From CBCXVS01 sp965178525 (lineage in GTDB: Bacteria > Tectomicrobia > Entotheonellia > Entotheonellales > Entotheonellaceae): DNA of 13,246 bases. A program made the position numbers and the translations under genes. Positions 1 to 6,358 of the stretch are shown in pieces. How positions within the stretch are numbered: the first letter of the stretch is position 1; each line of letters begins with the position of its first letter. The stretch is taken from NCBI GenBank assembly GCA_965178525.1, contig CBCXVS010000218.1, positions 1-13,246 of the forward strand. Direction: 5' to 3'. Below the pieces are notes generated by a model. It saw only the letters and a list, made by a program, of their open reading frames with translations, searched no databases and was not told where the DNA came from.

Positions 1-474
1 GTCGAAATGCCGCACCGTGACGCGCTGGAAAGCCGGGATGTCCGCCGGCGTCAGAGGCGGGCCGGGCACGAAGACGGTCTGCAGGGTGGGTACAGTCGCT
101 TCCACGTCGGCCAGCCACGGCAGAAACTCGCGCTCCATCACGCCGATACGGGCGCCGGCATTGGCCAGCACATGGGTCAAGAAGCGCCCCTTGTAGGCGG
201 TATTGATACCGACGTGCACCGCGCCGAGGCGATTTAACCCAAACCAGGTCCAGAGGTGCTCGAGGCGATTGTGCAGCATCACCGCCACATTTTCGCCAAA
301 GGCCACGCCCTCCCGGGCGAAGGCGTGGCCGACGCGATTGGCGATCTCGTGCGCCTGCGCGTACGTATACGGTTCGCCGTCTTCATACTGTATGAACGGC
401 TTGTCGCCCCGCTCGCGGGCCTGTTGGGCCAGGACGTTGCCCACGACCCAATCGGATTTGTCGGCGGCCATCAT
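1..474 (-). CDS. AMP-forming acyl-CoA synthetase, N-terminal part (runs off left edge)
   Basis: Family role: enzymes of this superfamily activate a carboxylic acid with ATP to an acyl-adenylate and transfer it to CoA in the cytoplasm. Seen: 158 codons are open from ATG 474-472 to base 1 and read MMAADKSDWVVGNVLAQQAR, then FIQYEDGEPYTYAQ, then the helix motif NVAVMLHNRLEHLWTWFGLN followed by LGAVHVGINTAYKG. This is the classic N-terminal subdomain of CaiC/long-chain-type ligases. The start is set by an AGGAG box 7 bases upstream of the first of two adjacent ATGs. The P-loop-like YTSGTTG motif and the C-terminal lid lie outside the window, so substrate and completeness cannot be judged. It is the next gene downstream of the PIN toxin on the same strand, after a 131-base gap, and need not be co-transcribed with it. 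Confidence 0.85.
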   Translation of the reverse strand, partial: MMAADKSDWVVGNVLAQQARERGDKPFIQYEDGEPYTYAQAHEIANRVGHAFAREGVAFGENVAVMLHNRLEHLWTWFGLNRLGAVHVGINTAYKGRFLTHVLANAGARIGVMEREFLPWLADVEATVPTLQTVFVPGPPLTPADIPAFQRVTVRHFD

Positions 475-605
475 CGGATTCTCCTCTTCTTGCCCAGGGG
501 GCGCTCCATGTGCCGTGGTCGTGGCCTGGCCGTTATTCGCACTTGCTGGTCGAGGCGGCGGATCAGCGTGACATCACTCTGGGTCGCCTCACAGCAGTTG
601 ATGGC

Positions 606-1031
606 CTACGGAACAACTTCCAAGGCGGCACCATCTGCCAAGCGGTAAATGTAGAAATCGCGATCTAGGGCAAACAGACGCCTCACACCCAACTGCTCGG
701 CCGCGGCGATGATCGACGCATCGGCTAAATCCATCGGTCTGTCGCGATACGCCTCCATCAACTCCGCCATGCGACCCACTTCAGCGTCGGTGAGATCATG
801 GTCGGTGAGATCATGGAGGAGCAACCGCTTGGTGGTGCGCAACCGCCAGAGGGCAGCTTGTGCTAGGAAGCCACCAGCCCGGAACACGAGGTACATGGCC
901 TCGGTAAAACCGGGCCATGTCGTAATGAGCGGGCCAGACGGCAAACGTCTTGTCGCCATGACGCAAAGCCCATGATTCGGACCGTTCCGATTCACAAGAG
1001 CGACCAGTGGCCCCGTATCCGTCAGTGTCAC
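606..1031 (-). CDS. vapC: PIN-domain toxin, VapC family
   Basis: Likely a Mg-dependent ribonuclease toxin that is neutralised by the antitoxin encoded just upstream. With a GTG start at 1031 it is 141 residues long, usual for VapC. The acidic PIN residues are present: D5 in TLTDTGPLVAL, E44 in WPGFTEAMYLV, D101/D104 in PMDLADASIIAAAE, and D123/D125 in LFALDRDFYIYR. A longer reading from TTG 1085 is possible. The GTG is preferred because GTGA overlaps the antitoxin stop by 4 bases, which is typical of coupled toxin-antitoxin genes. Oddity: HDLTD at residues 73-77 is repeated at 78-82 because of an exact 15-bp tandem duplication. That segment lies between the catalytic Glu and the later Asp residues, probably on the surface. 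All catalytic residues are intact, so the gene may still be active. Confidence 0.85.
   Translation of the reverse strand: MTLTDTGPLVALVNRNGPNHGLCVMATRRLPSGPLITTWPGFTEAMYLVFRAGGFLAQAALWRLRTTKRLLLHDLTDHDLTDAEVGRMAELMEAYRDRPMDLADASIIAAAEQLGVRRLFALDRDFYIYRLADGAALEVVP
786..815. repeat. 15-bp exact tandem duplication inside the PIN toxin gene
   Basis: The unit GTCGGTGAGATCATG occurs at 786-800 and again, identically, at 801-815. Being 15 bases long it keeps the frame and adds a second HDLTD pentapeptide to the toxin. The identity of the two copies suggests a recent replication-slippage event. Confidence 0.9.
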
Positions 1032-1306
1032 GGACACCCTCGCGGCTGCTTCTCGGCCAAACCCTCGGCAAAGCGCTGCCCACAATCGTCTGAGAATGCT
1101 TCCATCGAACCCGCTACCGTACCGATGTGGCCAGCGAGGAAATCAAAGAGGGTGGCGTCTTCCCCGGTCGACTCTGCTGCGGCTGGAGACGGTACGAACA
1201 GCTGGCGCAAGCTGTCAAGCACAAGCAACTCGGGTGTTGTTCCCCGCCGTTGGGCTTCTTCGGTGAGCGGCCCTTCTAGGTCGGGAGGAAGTGAGATGGT
1301 TATCAT
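1028..1306 (-). CDS. Antitoxin-like protein with ribbon-helix-helix N-terminus
   Basis: A 92-residue protein whose first 40 residues look like a ribbon-helix-helix DNA-binding unit: strand MITISLPPDLE, helix PLTEEAQRRG, then TTPELLVLDSLRQLF. The rest (FDFLAGHIGTVAGSMEAFS, GLAEK) would be the toxin-wrapping tail. In families of this kind the antitoxin binds the PIN active site and, with the toxin, represses its own promoter. The start has an AGGAG box 5 bases upstream (1312-1316 on the plus strand). The stop overlaps the toxin start by 4 bases, so translation is probably coupled. The assignment rests on gene arrangement and N-terminal pattern. I cannot name the exact antitoxin subfamily. Confidence 0.78.
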   Translation of the reverse strand: MITISLPPDLEGPLTEEAQRRGTTPELLVLDSLRQLFVPSPAAAESTGEDATLFDFLAGHIGTVAGSMEAFSDDCGQRFAEGLAEKQPRGCP

Positions 1307-1348
1307 AGGAACTCCTGACTAAGGTATCGATTGCTAACGTTTTCACCT

Positions 1349-1360
1349 AAATATACATTT
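1349..1360. promoter_or_regulatory. Possible toxin-antitoxin operator (near-palindrome)
   Basis: AAATATACATTT is a near-palindrome 43 bases upstream of the antitoxin start. It contains TATATT on the minus strand, which could serve as a -10 element. Ribbon-helix-helix antitoxins usually bind short palindromes at their own promoter, so this is a candidate site. No good -35 box was found, so it stays tentative. Confidence 0.2.
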
Positions 1361-1415
1361 AATGCTGGCGCTCGGCCGCGACCTAAAACAATACTAGACA
1401 GTTTAATGGTTTCTC

Positions 1416-1444
1416 TTGTGCAATAACATCAGATTCTTTAGAAT
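1416..1444 (+). promoter_or_regulatory. Candidate sigma70-like promoter for the S9 peptidase gene
   Basis: TTGTGC (1416-1421) and TAGAAT (1439-1444) are separated by 17 bases. The -10 matches the consensus at 5 of 6 positions and the -35 is weak. It would leave a leader of nearly 290 bases before the ATG at 1736. AT-rich DNA often gives such matches by chance. Confidence 0.22.
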
Positions 1445-1735
1445 AATAAGCCACAATGTAATCATATCGAGATACAAGCAAAACACTGAGATACCTATCA
1501 AAAACCACTTGATGTCAAATGTCTTCTATTGCACCAGCCAAAATTAGCATGAAGTTGCAATCTAGGAACCGATTGTAGGTCAGCCCCGTCTCGGAGTCAA
1601 GAGATCAATCCGGAGGTCCTTTTCCTCTTTGCCAACACGTGCTACAGTGTGTGTGCCCTCCGATGGGATGTGTGATGCAACCTTCGCAACCGATTCCGCC
1701 GGTCTCACAGTTCGAGAAGAGGAGATCGTTCGCCT

Positions 1736-3685
1736 ATGACCGCCAACACTGCACCCTATGGTTCGTGGACGTCACCCATCACGGCGGCGCGTTTAACCCA
1801 AACCGGCATCGGACTCGAACAGGTCGCGGTCACCGATGACGCGATCTACTGGATGGAAGCACGCCCACTTGAAGCGGGCCGCAACGTCGTCGTCCGCCGC
1901 ACGGGCACGGGCTCGATCACGGATGTGACGCCGGCGGGCTTCAACGCTCGCACACGGGTGCACGAGTATGGCGGCGGCGCTTACTGGGTGCATCAGGGCG
2001 TGGTGTACTTCACCAACTTCGCCGACCAACGCCTCTATCGGCACGCGCCGGGAGACGCGCCAGAGGCGATCACGCCCGAGCCACCAGCGTCCGCAGCCCT
2101 GCGATACGCGGATGGACGCGTCACACCCGATGGGCGTTGGATCATATGCGTGCGCGAACGGCACGAGACGGGCCACGAAGCGATGAATGAACTCATCGCG
2201 CTTCCCGCTGACGGTTCGGGAGCGGCGCGCGTGGTGGCATCGGGGCACGATTTCTATGCGTCGCCGCGCCTCAGTCCCGACGGACAGCGCCTCGCCTGGC
2301 TCGTCTGGGATCATCCACGCATGCCATGGGACGGCACGGAGCTTTGGGTCGCCACACTGGGCGCAGATGGCGGGTTGAGCGGCGAGCGCCAGGTTGCCGG
2401 CGGGGCCGAGGAATCGATCTTTCAACCCGAGTGGTCTCCCGATGGCGTGCTGCACTTCGTCTCGGACCGCACCGGCTGGTGGAACCTCTACGCGCGACAC
2501 GGCACGGACATCACCGCACTGGCGCCGATGGAGGCCGAGTTCGGAAGCCCGCAGTGGGTCTTCGGGTTGTCGACCTGCACCTTTCTCTCGGACGGCCGCA
2601 TCGCCTGTGTCTATACGCACAACGGCGAGCATCACCTTGGCATCATCCACCCTGGGTCGGGACGCGCCGCGCCGCTCGCCCTGCCCTACTCGGCTTTCGG
2701 CCGCGGCGGTGCCCTCCGTAGCGATGGGCAGGATCGGCTCGTCAGCGTCGTGGCTTCGCCATTACAGTCGCCAGCCGTGGCGTGTGTGCATGCGGCTACC
2801 GGCGAGGTCGAGGTGGTGAAGACGTCGGTCACGGAGCGCGTCGAGACCAGCTATCTGTCAGCGCCGGAGCCGATCGCCTTTCCGACGGAGAACGGCCTCA
2901 CGGCCTACGCGCTTTTCTATCCGCCGCACAATGCCGACTTTGCCGCGCCGCCGGACACAAAGCCGCCCCTCGTCGTCATGAGTCATGGCGGACCGACGTC
3001 GGCGACTTCGTCGCAGTTGGCGCTGGGCATCCAGTATTGGACGAGTCGCGGCTTCGCCGTCGTCGACGTGAACTACGGTGGCAGCACCGGGTACGGGCGC
3101 GCTTATCGTGAGCGCTTGAAGGGGAATTGGGGCATCGTCGATACGGCGGACTGCATCAACGCGGCACGCTACCTCCAACGCGAGGGTAGAGTAGACGGCG
3201 CGCGCATGGCCATTCGGGGCGGCAGCGCGGGCGGCTATACGACGCTCAGCGCACTCGTCTTCCACAATGTCTTTGCGGCTGGGGCCAGCCTTTATGGCGT
3301 GGCCGATCTCGAGGCGCTGGCGCAGGACACCCACAAGTTTGAGTCGCGTTACCTGGACTCGCTGGTCGGACCGTATCCGGAGGCACAGGACATTTACCGG
3401 CAACGCTCGCCCATCCACTATGCAGACCGAATATCGTGCCCCGTGATCATCCTGCAGGGACTCGAGGATCGCGTCGTGCCGCCATCCCAGGCCGAAGTCA
3501 TGGTCGAGGCGCTGCAGACGAAGCAACTGCCATTCGCCTACCTCACCTTCGAGGGTGAGCAACACGGCTTTCGCAAGGCCGAGAACATCGAGCGGGCGCT
3601 GGAGGCGGAGTACTATTTTTACGCCAAGATATTCGGCTTCGAGCCGGCCGACGAGATCGAACCGGTGGCGATCGAAAATCTCTAA
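1736..3685 (+). CDS. S9-family serine peptidase (acylaminoacyl/dipeptidyl peptidase type)
   Basis: A 649-residue peptidase with an N-terminal beta-propeller (about residues 20-385) that gates access and a C-terminal alpha/beta-hydrolase domain (about 390-640). Propeller signs are SPDGQRLAWLVWDHP and SPDGVLHFVSDRTGWWNLY. The catalytic triad is visible: Ser497 in RGGSAGGYTTLSAL, Asp578 in LQGLEDRVVPPSQAEV and His610 in EGEQHGFRKAENIE. HGGPTSAT provides the oxyanion-hole region. The first residues (APYGSWTSPITAA) are typical of the family start, and a GAGGAG box precedes the ATG by 11 bases. No signal peptide is seen, so it is probably cytoplasmic and acts on short peptides. It appears monocistronic: a 181-base gap with a hairpin and a promoter candidate follows. 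Length and motifs are normal and the gene looks intact. Confidence 0.93.
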   Translation: MTANTAPYGSWTSPITAARLTQTGIGLEQVAVTDDAIYWMEARPLEAGRNVVVRRTGTGSITDVTPAGFNARTRVHEYGGGAYWVHQGVVYFTNFADQRLYRHAPGDAPEAITPEPPASAALRYADGRVTPDGRWIICVRERHETGHEAMNELIALPADGSGAARVVASGHDFYASPRLSPDGQRLAWLVWDHPRMPWDGTELWVATLGADGGLSGERQVAGGAEESIFQPEWSPDGVLHFVSDRTGWWNLYARHGTDITALAPMEAEFGSPQWVFGLSTCTFLSDGRIACVYTHNGEHHLGIIHPGSGRAAPLALPYSAFGRGGALRSDGQDRLVSVVASPLQSPAVACVHAATGEVEVVKTSVTERVETSYLSAPEPIAFPTENGLTAYALFYPPHNADFAAPPDTKPPLVVMSHGGPTSATSSQLALGIQYWTSRGFAVVDVNYGGSTGYGRAYRERLKGNWGIVDTADCINAARYLQREGRVDGARMAIRGGSAGGYTTLSALVFHNVFAAGASLYGVADLEALAQDTHKFESRYLDSLVGPYPEAQDIYRQRSPIHYADRISCPVIILQGLEDRVVPPSQAEVMVEALQTKQLPFAYLTFEGEQHGFRKAENIERALEAEYYFYAKIFGFEPADEIEPVAIENL

Positions 3686-3699
3686 GGCCGCTTGTTGAC

Positions 3700-3723
3700 G
3701 GGGTGAGCCTAGGCGCTTGCCCC
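3700..3723 (+). terminator. Hairpin after the S9 peptidase gene, possible terminator
   Basis: Arms GGGGTGAGC (3700-3708) and GCTTGCCCC (3715-3723) pair with two G-U wobbles around a 6-base loop, starting 14 bases after the stop codon. No T-run follows, so it is not a standard intrinsic terminator. It may stabilise the mRNA end or act with Rho. Confidence 0.35.
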
Positions 3724-3737
3724 TGGCAAAGACAGAG

Positions 3738-3766
3738 TTGACTTGGGCACCCCCTGGCAGTACCCT
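3738..3766 (+). promoter_or_regulatory. Candidate promoter of the ABC transporter block
   Basis: TTGACT (3738-3743, 5 of 6 matches to the -35 consensus) and TACCCT (3761-3766, weak -10) are separated by exactly 17 bases. They lie about 100 bases upstream of the binding-protein ATG. This is the only obvious promoter-like pair in the 3686-3866 gap. No operator was recognised. Confidence 0.33.
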
Positions 3767-3866
3767 ATCCCCGTTTTGGCCACGTTGTTTGGAGCTGACT
3801 GGATGCAAACATATAGCATAGCCACGGCTCACCGTTCTATCGCGTTGTGATAAGGAGCAGGGCAAG

Positions 3867-4904
3867 ATGCAAAGCGTTGTCAGATGGTATGGTTCATGGT
3901 ATCGGGTCGCCACCTGCAGCGTCCTCTTGGGCGCGGTGATGGTTGTCGCCTTGCTATCCGGTTTTCTCCCTGTACGTAGGGCCAATGCGGAGGATTCACC
4001 CCACCTCCGCGTTGGGGTTCTGGCGCGTGGCAGCGCCAATTGGGAGCTGACGGTCCTGAAAAATCTTGGGTTGGATAGCCAGCACAAATTTGTGCTGGAT
4101 GTGGTCCCCTTTGCCGGAAAATCGGCAACGGAAGTGGCGCTGCAAGGGGGTGCGGTGGATGTGATCGTGGATGACTGGTTTTGGGTCGCCCGGCAGCGGG
4201 CCAAGGGGATTGGCCTGCAAGCGTTCCCCTTCAGTAAAACCGTCGGCGGCGTGGTCGTCAAAAAGGATGCGCCCATTCAGGATCTCAAGGACCTGGCCGG
4301 CAAAAAAATCGGTCTGGCGGGAGGCCCGGTCGATAAAAGTTGGTTGCTGCTCCGCGCCGTCTATCAGAAACGCCATGGCACGGATATACAGGACAAGACC
4401 GAGGCGATTGGCGTGTCGCCGCCGCTGGCCACCGTGCAACTCGAACACGGCGAATTGGATGCGATTGTGCAGTTTTGGCATTACATCGCGCGTCTCGCCT
4501 CCAAAGGGGAAACCCGGCGCTTGGTCATGGTGGATGCGTTCATGAAGGAACTCGGACTCTCGGAGACGGTTCCCCTGCCGGTGTATGTGTTTAAGGAAGA
4601 GATGGTGCAAAGCCAGCCCGACCTGGTGCAGAACTTTATCAAAGCTGTGTATGCCGCCAAACAGCATCTCAAAACCAATGATGCCATCTGGAAAGAGATG
4701 CAGAGCACCGTCAAAGCCCCGGATGATCATACGCTGCACATGATACGGGACGCCTGGCGTCAGGGCGTGCCGACGCGTTGGGATGAGGAAACGTTCACCA
4801 ATTTACAACGCCTGTTTGACATCATGCTCAAGATCGGCGGCAAGGATTTGGTTGGGACCGACAAAATTCCCGAGGGCACCTTTCTGAAAGACATAAGCTT
4901 TTAA
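3867..4904 (+). CDS. ABC transporter periplasmic substrate-binding protein, NMT1/SsuA-like
   Basis: A 345-residue exported binding protein that should deliver a small ligand to the permease encoded next. Residues 1-41 form a signal peptide: a basic start, hydrophobic core LLGAVMVVALLSGF, and an ANA cleavage site before EDS. The mature part begins with a strand LRVGVLARGSANWEL and has the two-lobe pattern of the NMT1/THI5/SsuA fold. Typical segments are GGAVDVIVDDWFWVARQRAK, then DLKDLAGKKIGLAGG, then GVSPPLATVQLEHGELDAIV and PDLVQNFIKAVYAAK. Relatives bind sulfonates, nitrate, pyrimidine precursors or other small anions and heterocycles, and the ligand cannot be told here. The two Trp/Phe-rich stretches (DDWFWV, VQFWHY) suggest an aromatic-lined pocket. 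AAGGAG stands 9 bases before the ATG. It is first in its operon and is followed at once by a large inverted repeat. Confidence 0.88.
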   Translation: MQSVVRWYGSWYRVATCSVLLGAVMVVALLSGFLPVRRANAEDSPHLRVGVLARGSANWELTVLKNLGLDSQHKFVLDVVPFAGKSATEVALQGGAVDVIVDDWFWVARQRAKGIGLQAFPFSKTVGGVVVKKDAPIQDLKDLAGKKIGLAGGPVDKSWLLLRAVYQKRHGTDIQDKTEAIGVSPPLATVQLEHGELDAIVQFWHYIARLASKGETRRLVMVDAFMKELGLSETVPLPVYVFKEEMVQSQPDLVQNFIKAVYAAKQHLKTNDAIWKEMQSTVKAPDDHTLHMIRDAWRQGVPTRWDEETFTNLQRLFDIMLKIGGKDLVGTDKIPEGTFLKDISF

Positions 4905-4980
4905 ATGCGGCATGCGGCATGCGGCATGCGGCATGGAAGACCTCATTCGCATGCCGCATGCCGCATGCCGCATGCCGCAT
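4905..4980. repeat. Perfect 30-bp inverted repeat built from heptamers
   Basis: The left arm (4905-4934) is four ATGCGGC heptamers plus AT. The right arm (4951-4980) is four ATGCCGC heptamers plus AT, its exact reverse complement, and the loop is 16 bases. One further pair on each side of the arms also matches. Degenerate units (ATTCGC, ATTCGTC) flank the right arm. The repeat begins on the base after the TAA of the binding-protein gene and ends 17 bases before the permease start. In RNA it would be a very stable hairpin between the two genes, comparable in position to REP elements in other binding-protein operons. Confidence 0.95.
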
Positions 4981-4997
4981 TCGTCAGGGGACATGGC

Positions 4998-5813
4998 ATG
5001 GAACAGCCGAATGTATTGGTGGACACGTCAGCAGGTGAGGTGGTTTACACGCCGCCGCCACGGCAACGGGGTCACGATGCCTTCCGGAACCGTGTCGTAT
5101 CCATTGCCGTTCTCCTTGGCATGTGGTTTTTCCTCTCCTACATCCTGTCGCCACTGGTTCTGCCCGGGCCAGTGTTGACCGTTCGCACGCTGTGGGACGA
5201 TGTGCAACAGGGGGAGATCTTTTTTCACCTTGGGACCACCTTGTTCCGCATCTTCTGGAGCTTTCTCTTCGCCATGGTGGCCGGCGTCGCTCTGGGTCTG
5301 GCCATGGGGCTCTCCAGGCGGATTGAAACGTTGCTCGATACCTGGCTGGTGTTGGCCTTGAACACCCCGGCGCTCATCTACATCTTTGTCGCCTACCTGG
5401 CGCTCGGGTTGAACGAATGGGCCGCGATTTTGGCAGTGGCTGCCAATAAGATCCCGGTCATCGTCGTGGCGGTGCAAGAAGGTGTCAAAGCGATTGATGC
5501 CAAGCTGGTCGACATGGCCAAGGTGTACCGCACGTCACCGCCGCGTCTCTTATTTAAAGTCATTTTGCCGCAAGTGTTTCCCTATATTATGGCCGCCGCC
5601 CGGTCGAGTCTGTCCCTGGTGTGGAAAATTGTTCTGGTGGTGGAATTCTTAGGGCGTAGTAACGGCATGGGCTTTCAAATGCATCTCTTTTTCCAGCTCT
5701 CCGATATGGCCCATGTGCTTTCCTACACTCTGATGTTTGTTTGTGTCATGCTCGTGATTGAATTTTTAATCGTGAAAAAAGTCGAGCAGGCGCTGTTTCG
5801 CTGGCGATCGTAG
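4998..5813 (+). CDS. ABC transporter permease, SsuC/TauC-like (BPD_transp_1)
   Basis: An inner-membrane permease of 271 residues, the usual size for this family. Hydrophobic segments lie at about 33-52, 84-105, 115-137, 141-160, 195-220 and 238-258. The EAA-type cytoplasmic loop that contacts the ATPase is at about 165-195 (AIDAKLVDMAKVYRTSPPRL followed by LPQVFPYIM). The start at ATG 4998 is chosen because AGGGGA lies just upstream. The frame is open from ATG 4905, but those 31 codons only read through the heptamer repeat (MRHAACG pattern) and have no ribosome site. It lies between the binding protein and the ATPase, whose ATG is 2 bases after this stop. With the ATPase interrupted, this permease may have lost its energy-coupling partner unless another ATPase substitutes. 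The gene itself is intact. Confidence 0.9.
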   Translation: MEQPNVLVDTSAGEVVYTPPPRQRGHDAFRNRVVSIAVLLGMWFFLSYILSPLVLPGPVLTVRTLWDDVQQGEIFFHLGTTLFRIFWSFLFAMVAGVALGLAMGLSRRIETLLDTWLVLALNTPALIYIFVAYLALGLNEWAAILAVAANKIPVIVVAVQEGVKAIDAKLVDMAKVYRTSPPRLLFKVILPQVFPYIMAAARSSLSLVWKIVLVVEFLGRSNGMGFQMHLFFQLSDMAHVLSYTLMFVCVMLVIEFLIVKKVEQALFRWRS

Positions 5814-5815
5814 CG

Positions 5816-6187
5816 ATGGCAAGTATCGAGGTCGACAAGATACGCAAAGATTTCCACGCCGGCTCTCAACGGCCCGGGTTGTGTGCGCTCAACGACGTCA
5901 CCTTTCAGGTGGAAGATGGCGAGTTCGTCTGTCTTCTGGGACCCTCCGGCTGTGGCAAAACCACGCTGCTCAACATCTTGAGCGGTCTCGATACGCACTA
6001 TACGGGACGGGTGCAGTTCAATGGCCAACCCGTATCCCCGGCGCGCCTCGCGGCGGCCAAGATCGGCTATATCTTCCAGGAGCCGCGGCTTTTGCCTTGG
6101 CTTACGGTGCGCCAGAACCTGCAGTTCGTCCTGGAGTCCGAGAGACTGGCACGACAAGTGTGGGAAGAGCGGCTACGGAATTATCTT
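5816..6187 (+). pseudogene. ABC transporter ATPase (SsuB/TauB-like), 5' fragment cut by an insertion element
   Basis: The N-terminal 124 codons of the cytoplasmic ATPase that should power the preceding permease. The Walker A motif LLGPSGCGKTT is at residues 40-50 and the Q-loop IFQEPRLLPWLTVRQN has Gln at 88. After VWEERLRNYL the family sequence stops and insertion-element DNA follows, giving a foreign tail and a stop at 6242-6244. The ABC signature, Walker B and H-loop are in the 3' fragment beyond the element. Joining codon 124 (CTT, 6185-6187) to CAA at 7633 restores a family-like reading, NYL followed by QLVGLWAYRDYYPAQLSGGM, in frame. The ATG follows the permease stop by 2 bases with no clear ribosome site, implying translational coupling. 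As it stands no functional ATPase can be made. Confidence 0.88.
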
Positions 6188-6263
6188 GATCGTATAGGAA
6201 AGTGCATTTTCCCGATCCCAGAAGTCCCCATTTCTCAAGGATGAACGAGCCAAGTGAGGGTTC

Positions 6264-6349
6264 CCGGGTGAGGACTGATGAGGGGTGGACGAAGCGGCTC
6301 CATCGTGGTAAAACCGCTTCACCATAACAATCTGATCCTCCTCACTCGG
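6264..6349 (+). promoter_or_regulatory. Nested hairpin in the leader of the transposase gene
   Basis: An outer stem, CCGGGTGAGGA (6264-6274) with TCCTCACTCGG (6339-6349), pairs over 11 positions with one wobble. It encloses an inner stem GAAGCGG (6291-6297) with CCGCTTC (6314-6320). It ends 9 bases before ATG 6359. Transcribed from the host operon it could mask translation of the transposase, a known way for insertion sequences to block impinging transcription. This function is inference. Confidence 0.45.
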
Positions 6350-6358
6350 TGCGACCCC

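Larger units (their letters stand above)
1307..1735. other. AT-rich intergenic island between divergent genes
   Basis: A gene-free stretch of 429 bases lies between the antitoxin (minus) and the S9 peptidase (plus). Bases about 1320-1600 are clearly more AT-rich than everything around them, and both divergent promoters should lie in this region. On the minus strand 1525-1403 is open and reads as a hydrophobic tail (WFLIGISVFCLYLDMI, LWLIILKNLM) with no proper start. It could be a remnant of a membrane protein or chance. No tRNA, repeat array or insertion-sequence end was recognised. Confidence 0.55.

Noticed and set aside
1793..2650. Open frame of 285 codons on the minus strand
   Set aside because: It lies fully inside the S9 peptidase gene and is Arg/Ala-rich, as expected for antisense frames in GC-rich DNA.
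2858..4276. Long open frame of 472 codons on the minus strand
   Set aside because: It spans the end of the peptidase gene, the gap and the start of the binding-protein gene, all of which are well supported on the plus strand.
4905..4997. N-terminal extension of the permease from ATG 4905 (31 extra codons)
   Set aside because: It only translates the heptamer hairpin and spacer and has no ribosome site; ATG 4998 has a good site and gives the normal protein length.
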